From Chamaea fasciata (lineage: Eukaryota; Chordata; Aves; Passeriformes; Sylviidae): DNA of 64,000 nt. Shown here piece by piece: positions 57,339 to 64,000 of the stretch (position 1 is the first letter of the stretch; each line of letters begins with the position of its first letter). Below the pieces are notes generated by a model. It saw nothing but the letters and a program-made list of their open reading frames with translations, was not told the DNA's origin and did no database searches. The position numbers were made by a program, and so were the translations under genes. The stretch spans positions 39,473,185 through 39,537,184 of the forward strand of contig JARCOQ010000004.1 of assembly GCA_029207755.1 (NCBI GenBank), written 5' to 3'.

Positions 57339-57659
57339 TATCGGCGATTGATGGAGAGACGGGAAGACTGATTCGGTGATCAGAATTCGATTTTACTCAG
57401 GTTTTCCAAAAACTTAAATACCATTTCAGTAAGGTTAATAATTTCTACTACAGTAATTAGGTTAAAAGATCATACAAGCAACTTATGCATTTTACAACAT
57501 CTTTATCGTAGGGGGTTGATTGAATCTTTTCCCTTAAGCTGGTTTAATCCCATCTTCTCATAAGCTCAAAGTTCTGTTTGTCCTTGCCATGGCATCCTAG
57601 TCACCAGACTAGCTATGCTAATTAAGTCTGTCTTACTCTCGGTCTTGTGTATTCCCACA
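57339..57659 (-). repeat. E4 5' LTR (at least 321 bp)
   Basis: On the minus strand it starts TGTGGGAATACACAAG. Similarity to the 3' LTR ends at 57339. The true end may be at 57294, where CA is followed two bases later by TGGTGACGCCC (57281-57291), resembling the start of a tRNA-Trp primer site (TGGTGACCCC). The two options cannot be separated by eye. Confidence 0.82.
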
Positions 57660-57665
57660 CCCATG

Positions 57666-60600
57666 GGAAAAATAACCTGACCAACTGCTCTTCTAAACAG
57701 ACAATATTTGTTAGATGTGATAATCTGTTAAACTTACAAAAATTGTAGAAATCCAATACTGGCGTGCCCACAGCCCAAAAGTGTGGAGCCATCTGGAAGC
57801 TTCCAATGAAGTACTGCTTTTTTATCTTACCATTTTAATACTGTTGCAAAGGTTTTTGTCTTTTGATGGCAATATAAGAAACACTGAATTAGATGCTAAT
57901 TTATTTTGATTCAGGCTGTATAAAATTCAGTGTCTGGAAAAAAAATAGTTGTCATCAGCCTTACTGCAACAGTAGAAAATAAGAAAAAAAGTTTTGAAAT
58001 TATTCAAATAATGTGTATAATTAAATTTCCATTTGTGAGAGGGTTTATGACTGATGTTCCTTTTCATTCTTAGCTTATCACAAAGCACTAAAGAAATGTG
58101 AGAATAAAGTCTGGTTAAAAAGATGACAGTGATGTTTATACAATGGAATAAATCAAAGAAAATCTGCCAAGTGCAGATGTATAGTTTTCTTGCTTGTTCC
58201 TGCACACATAACTGATTTATTGAATGATTTTGCATATTTTTATGCTTTAAAAAAGGTTTTCTCTGAATCAAAGGTATGCAATAGTATCTTGTTATTTTTC
58301 CTTCACTAAGATTTAGTTCATCACTTTACCAGCCATTTCCTAACCTGATGGGTTCCAAGAACACTGAAGGAATTTTGCATTCTTTTTTTGGAGGAGATAT
58401 GTTTTGAGTGATGTGTAAGGTCTGTCAAGGTATTAATGATGGGAAAAATGGATTCTAATAGATTACATAGATGAGGAATGACATTAAATCTTTCAGTGCC
58501 CTTCAGCTGTTAGTATAAAGCCAGTTACTGTTCTGCAAGGAAACTTCCACCTCCAGCAAACTGTCCTATAAATTTTCTAAAGTGGCTTATACCAGTCTTC
58601 AGCAGACACTGGTGTCAATTTCCTGCAGAGGCTTTCTGACCTCTGTACCTGACTGAAACCAGCAGCTGTAATAGACAACGTGACAGCTGTCTATGGTCAT
58701 GCAGTCCTGTGTTTCTTGCATGCACTAGAAGCCTTTTGTGGTTTCTGCTTGAGGAACTGCTGGAAACTTCTCATTTCAGAAGAGTCTGCACAAGGTAAGC
58801 TTTGAGAAGTGAAGTCCCTGAAATGTTTGTTCCATCTGAACGTTCTTTTTTATTGGTCGTATTTCTTGGTCAGCTAATCCCACTGCTCTTGTATTGGGTC
58901 AGAAAGGTGTTCAGACAAACAGCTATTTTCAGAAGTCTTAACCTTACTTCTGTGAAAAAAGAATAAGCCTAAGTTCCAACTTCACTGAATATGCAACACA
59001 GAAATTTTTTTGTTATCTGTTTGACCATTGATGACTATTTACTGTTGCTTACAATTTGCACTACCCACCTGATCATATCTTACACACAAAAGAAAACGCT
59101 GAAAAATAGGAGCACTTGTTATGGATAAAGGATAGCCCATGTCTGCAGTGCTTGCAGGAACAAAGGAAGTGAATAGGGAAGAAGCTCATATTTCCCTAGC
59201 TTTAAGTGTCTGAAGGGTTTCCTCTTGAAATGGGTACTCAGTATTCTGCATGTAGCTGTGGTTGTCCATACCATGATCTGGGTAGACAGAAAGATACAGA
59301 AACCAGTTTTGCTCTTCTTCTCCAACAATGCTGGATCAGGCATACACAGTGCAGGGGTTTTGTTGTCCATTGTCCTGCACAGAGATCTTCCTGTGCTGCC
59401 ATGAATGAGCTCATGTATGCTGCTTCAGGGTTAGAGGATCCCACAGGCTGTATACTATGAAGTGCAGGCTTTATACATGTCACTGTTCAATATTTTGAAA
59501 TCCTTTTGTAATTTTGCTTGGAAGCTGCTCTGCACATATCCTGTGCATAAAATACCTGACTGGATAGGGATGAGCAGGCATTCCAAAATGTAACTGAACA
59601 CAGTATTTGCATTGATTTTTATTAGTTGCTTCTGCACCAATTACTAGAATGCAGTGCTGATCTGAATCATTACACGCTGTAGGTATGGGTACTGTCCTGA
59701 TGGCTCCTGGCTTGTTTGGTATGCCTCAGTGCTAAGAATCATTTCTGACCGTGGTATATAAACTGTTGGGGAACACCTCAGCTACAACAGAAAAATTTTT
59801 GCCCTGTAGTAGTGAGGTCACAGAAGCAGATTATGCTGTTCTTGTGTGGCCAGCTGCTGGTACTGCTTAGCTGACAGGTATGACACTTTGAGGACCACTG
59901 CATGTGTATTTTTCCTAATTCTTGGTACCAGTGCCCTCCTGTGAACAGCTCAGATGTACAGCTTGTTGAGAGTTCTGACACAAGACATTGCTTTATCTTT
60001 TGCTTCCAGCAAGTGTGTGTTGCAGGAGAAGAGTCAGAGATCACTCCAACAGTAAATTTAGGTTTTAATATTTAAAAATTAGTAAGTATTAAGTACAAAT
60101 AGATATTTTAGTATTTAGTAAGTACAGATGGATTATAAGTCAATGCTCTGCACTTAAAAGTTGTGATGGGATACAAAGATTATTGAGTAAGTTTCTTACA
60201 AAAATCTTAAATGTTGTGTGCAGGTAAAAAATGTCACCAGCTCATCCATGTCTGGTGCCAGGTAAAGGGTGTTACAACTTCAAGGATAATCTTGAGAGGT
60301 GTACCTCCATGAGGGGAGATCACTGCCCTGCAGCCAGGTGCTGTGGAGGAAGAGCACAACAGACTGATAGCTGTAGATATTACAGTATAAAGTGATTGAT
60401 TTTTAGTCAGTTTTTCTGCTACTAATGCAGTTCCTGCCATTTACCAGTCCAGTCCAGTCTAGTCTCGTCTCCAGTTTTGGTTTGCAACTGAATTCTCACT
60501 GACAGCCTCACACAGTAGGATTGGAGCTACTTTAACCTTGATTGGACCTACTTGCTGAGCATCTGAGTGGAGCAAAGCTCACTTGGTTCAAACAGGAGGA

Positions 60601-61192
60601 GTGCATCTGTCACAGTGTGCCACAGAGATCTGCCCCAAGTCAGGCACGGCTCTTTGGCATAAGGATCCTTGTGAATATTATTCTGGGCTTGCCAGTGCGC
60701 TGGGACAGCACTCGTGCTGTATTCCCATGAGTACTTTTCTATGGCACTTGTTAGAGTTGTGCAAGTGCACGCATATGCAGTTAGTTAACGGTTACAAGAA
60801 TGTTTTATTGAAATGTATGAATAATTAATAGGAGTGCATGCATTAGGAAGAAGAGCAGGTGTAACGAGATGCAGTCATGCAGTCTGCTGTATGCAAAATT
60901 TTAATTGACTCTGTTTTAGCAGAATTAGAAATGCTCAAATATTTAATCTGGAAAAGACCTGTGAGGAAAAAAATCAAATGCAATTAAACAAGACTGGTTT
61001 TCTCTACAAACATCCAAACTGAACTGGCTGTTGGGCATGCAGATTTAGTCATGACTTTAAATAATAGCCGAATCTTTTCCAAATCTGCTTATCTACATGC
61101 TTCACTTGCTGCTTTTTCTAATTTGTTTTCTCTCCATGGATTTTGATAAGCTGTAGCATGCTAGATTAATCTTATTTGCATTTTTAATGGAG
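57666..61192. other. LVRN intron 1, right part
   Basis: AT-rich intronic sequence with no exon or repeat family recognised in 3.5 kb. The acceptor for exon 2 is cttatttgcatttttaatgg followed by AG at 61191-61192. Confidence 0.7.
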
Positions 61193-61335
61193 TATGCTCA
61201 TTACCTCCCAAATGGAACCAACGTATGCCAGGAGAGTTTACCCATGTTTTGATGAACCTGCCATGAAGGCCACATTTAATATCAGAATAATTCATGACCC
61301 AAGTTATGAGTCTCTTTCCAATATGCCTGCTATTG
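61193..61335 (+). CDS. LVRN: LVRN exon 2
   Basis: 143 bp, no stop. It encodes [33 protein letters not shown] and [10 protein letters not shown]. The core pattern QxEPTxARxxxPCFDEPxxKATF is diagnostic of M1 aminopeptidases and lies in the N-terminal beta domain that packs near the catalytic site. Acceptor AG is at 61191-61192 and donor G|GTAGG at 61335/61336. The phase (one base completing the split codon from exon 1, one base left over) fits both neighbours exactly. Confidence 0.95.
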
Positions 61336-61965
61336 GTAGGTCAACAACAAGTTGATGTACGTTTTTTTTTTCTCCCCCTACCTTACTTTTAAAAACAGTG
61401 CAATTCATCTGAGAAGTTTATGTCATCCAAGAAAGTGTTCTGTTGTCCATTTGCTAATGTCTTCAAAAGGCACAGAAAATCTATGTCTGTGAACTTAAAA
61501 TTTTGGCCACTATTATTCATAATTAATGTCTCTGATGGTAACCATTTTGTTGAACAATTTTGTCGGTTGTGGTGTTCTCTCCTGTGCCTGCTGGCGGCTG
61601 CACAGAGTTTGATTTCTGGTATTTACTGCTTAGTTAGTGTCTGTCTTACTGTGTGACATCATTTTAAAGCAAAATGGCAGCCCCAGGAATGCAAAGCCTG
61701 CAGCTGTGACATCAAGGGATTTCTTTAATTCTCAATAGATATTGAGATATTTACAACAAACAAGTTTTTTTTTTTCCAGGCAGAGACATTCTAGCCTCCT
61801 GTGTATGTGCAGAATAAGAACAAAAGGACTATAAGGCTCTGGAGAGGCTCCTGTCCCTTGCTGGGATCTCATGTGGGGTGTCTCTGGGGTATAAGATTCC
61901 AAACAAATTTTCTAAATTAGTATTCCTAGAGAAATCCATTTGGTCTCTTGCCTCCTTCTTAAAAA

Positions 61966-61996
<31 letters not shown>

Positions 61997-62459
61997 CAGT
62001 TCAATGCCATGAATCTTTATTTTTCAGCCATAAAAGTAAGTTTTATAACATTTGCATGGAAACTAAGTCAGTTAGGAATTATAATAGGTGGGATTGCTGT
62101 GAGAATCAGTGGAAGCATTTTCTACTCCAAAGAATCTCACCTATGTCCTCCTTATTTGGAAGGAAGGTATCTGATTAAGTATTTAATAATTCTTAGGCAG
62201 ATTTGACCAATATTTTGATTGTAACAGGCTGTATGCTTTAGGTAGCTGGCATGGGATAAATTGTCAGCTTGCCCACTAATTAAAATGGTTGGGATTTGAT
62301 ATCCTCCCAAAACTTCAGTTAAGAAGCCCAAGAGTGGATTTTTGCTGTTTGCATGGAAGGTCATAACTCTGATATGAGTCAGTAGCAACGAGTCTGACTG
62401 CTTTCTTTCTACCAGAAACATATGAATTAGTGCAGGAATACACCATATTAAAGAAAGGG

Positions 62460-62504
<45 letters not shown>

Positions 62505-62572
62505 GAAGACACAAAATTCCTTGTTTATTATGGAAGACCTTTGGTTTGAATATTTCTTTGACTTTTTTCTAG
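61336..62572. other. LVRN intron 2
   Basis: 1.2 kb with a T28 run (61969-61996) and an A42 run (62460-62501). The acceptor for exon 3 is tctttgacttttttctag. Confidence 0.9.
62460..62501 (+). repeat. A42 homopolymer
   Basis: Forty-two consecutive A, 71 bp upstream of exon 3. No retroposon body is seen next to it. The length may be an assembly estimate. Confidence 0.9.
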
Positions 62573-62712
62573 ATGTATCCGAACTGAAAGATGAAAATGG
62601 AAGCCTGTGGACAGTTACCACATTTAACACTTCACTGAAAATGTCAACTTACTTGACTGCTTTTGTGATTTGTGATTTCGATTATGTCACCAGAACTGAG
62701 CGGGGAAATGAG
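62573..62712 (+). CDS. LVRN: LVRN exon 3
   Basis: 140 bp, no stop. With the G from exon 2 it reads DVSELKDENGSLWTVTTF, then MSTYLTAFVICDFDYVTRTE and RGNE. The MxTYLxAFVICDxD block is the conserved M1 segment just before the catalytic domain, and NGSxWTVTTF and RTERG fit laeverin in particular. Donor GAG|GTAGAT ends it in phase 0. Later exons with the GAMEN-type and HEXXH motifs lie outside the window. Confidence 0.95.
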
Positions 62713-64000
62713 GTAGATATGAGGCTGCCTAACACATTATAGAAATTTACAACAGAAGTCGGCCCTCTGGTTTGAAGACATCACAGATATTAACTGTGCT
62801 AAATACCATTCCCAAACTATCTGCTTATGTTGCAAAACTGCTACATTTGTCCCATAGATATTTCTGCAGAAAGCTTTCCTTTGGAACAATTAGTTTATTG
62901 TCTTGTCCTGTTCACACAACTGCACAAGTAGGTATGGCCTGTGTATGTTAAAATCTAGGAGCAGCTACTCTGCAGAAAGTACTGGTTATAATTCACGATG
63001 TTCTTACTTTCATAGGTGTCTTAGTTGGAAAACATACCCATTTCCACTGCTGTGACAAACCACTGATGTCAGTGCCTTGTTCCTCAAGGTCCTTTGAGGA
63101 GCCACATGCTGACATCAGTAGGAGTAACTCTGTGCTCCAAACATTTTTATACTAGTATATTAACCTCCTATTTCACAGAGTGCACATTTTTTAGCCTCCA
63201 GAAGTGACTGGTTTGAATTTGAAATTTCTTCATCTTTGAGTATTCAGTTTTGCTCTTAGACTAAAATGGCCAAGGCTTGTTGAGAGAAGATGTAAACAAA
63301 TGTACTGCATGGGTAGCAGTTGCTTCACTTTCCTTTTTATGCTTAAAGTCAAAAGGGATAAGATGTATCAAGTTTTTCCAAAATAAATAGTAAGTTCAAG
63401 GATTAAGCTGTTAAATGTAGAAGTTACTTTATCTCCTTATTAAATGAGAGCACTTCATAGTTAATTCACTCTCCTCCTGCTGGGGAAAGGTGGGACAATG
63501 TAAGTGGACAGTACAGAGATTGTTTAAGAAGCACAGTGCTGGCTCTTTTGAAAAGGGAAGTTTGCATTTGGTATGTCAGACCTGCCATCTCCTGTGTTGA
63601 ACTTGTTGGATACTTACAGCTATGGCTGTGGTGGCTTTTTCTCAGGCCTAGTTCTTGGACTGACAGGACTCAGCAGAGCAGAGTATTCAAGTGAGCTGTT
63701 TTTCAGAGGGATAAGGCGCAACCTGTGTTCTGTGAGATTGAGTGGAGAGGGTATTTGACACCTTGTTTTTGGACAGAGATGCTCAGTTTATGCCTCCAAA
63801 GTATTTGTGTGAGCATGGTGGTTGTGCCTGTTTTGATGTTTCTGGTAACCTGAAACACTCAAAGGTCATACTAGGATTAGCATTTTAAGATGCTAGTTGT
63901 GTTTATGTTTTGCAAAATGACGTGATTGGGTCTTTCAATCTCTTCTGAAGTGTTGGCTGTAAAGAGGCTCTCTGTTGACTAAATATGGTTTTATTTTTCA
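62713..64000. other. LVRN intron 3 (continues past the window)
   Basis: AT-rich intron, nothing else recognised. Confidence 0.8.

Larger units (their letters stand above)
50188..57659 (-). mobile_element. E4: class II provirus antisense in LVRN intron 1
   Basis: Read on the minus strand: 5' LTR, gag, dUTPase, protease, RT, RNase H, integrase, env (deleted), polypurine tract, 3' LTR. Flanks CCCAGG (50182-50187) and CCCATG (57660-57665) match at 5 of 6 positions, a possible 6-bp duplication. LTRs differ at about 15 of 320 positions by eye (about 5%). The internal region has a nested solo LTR in gag and substitutions at several catalytic residues. It lies antisense to the host gene, the orientation usually tolerated in introns. 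Confidence 0.92.

Overview
The window looks like avian, most likely passerine, nuclear DNA. It has a CR1 3' end, bird-type class II and class III endogenous retroviruses (ERVs), and the 5' part of a vertebrate gene, laeverin (LVRN, aminopeptidase Q), with its first three coding exons on the + strand at 47733-48303, 61193-61335 and 62573-62712. The gene runs off the right edge. No CRISPR, bacterial operon, rRNA or tRNA gene was seen.

Layout. 1-12.7 kb is AT-rich non-coding DNA with one CR1 fragment (2265-2475) and one solo LTR (4698-5147, minus). 12.70-18.72 kb is E1, a class III (ERVL-like) provirus on the minus strand, flanked by the 5-bp duplication AAGTA. 18.7-29.6 kb is non-coding with a solo LTR (21127-21947, duplication GAAGA) and one unassigned candidate exon (22951-23017). 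29.66-37.28 kb is E2, a class II provirus on the + strand; a solo LTR related to E1's LTR sits inside its 3' LTR. 40.77-44.70 kb is E3, a second ERVL-like element on the + strand, cut down by a large deletion that joins reverse transcriptase to the 3' LTR. 47.2-48.6 kb is the CpG-rich promoter and exon 1 of LVRN. 50.19-57.66 kb is E4, a class II provirus lying antisense in LVRN intron 1; its gag carries a second nested solo LTR (55325-55949).

Together. The proviruses keep the order gag-pro-pol (plus env remnants in E2 and E4), but all carry stops, frameshifts, deletions or catalytic substitutions, so none looks able to replicate. About 40% of the window is ERV-derived. LVRN exons 2 and 3 are intact with good splice sites, but exon 1 needs one frame change and contains one in-frame TAG. 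That suggests either an assembly problem or a decaying copy, for example a degenerate gametolog.

The most unusual signal is a multi-pass membrane module at the N-terminus of Gag in both ERVL-like elements. E1 and E3 share it, it lies directly after a very short leader, and in E3 it is in frame with the rest of Gag apart from a single stop. All calls come from reading the sequence; no database search was run.
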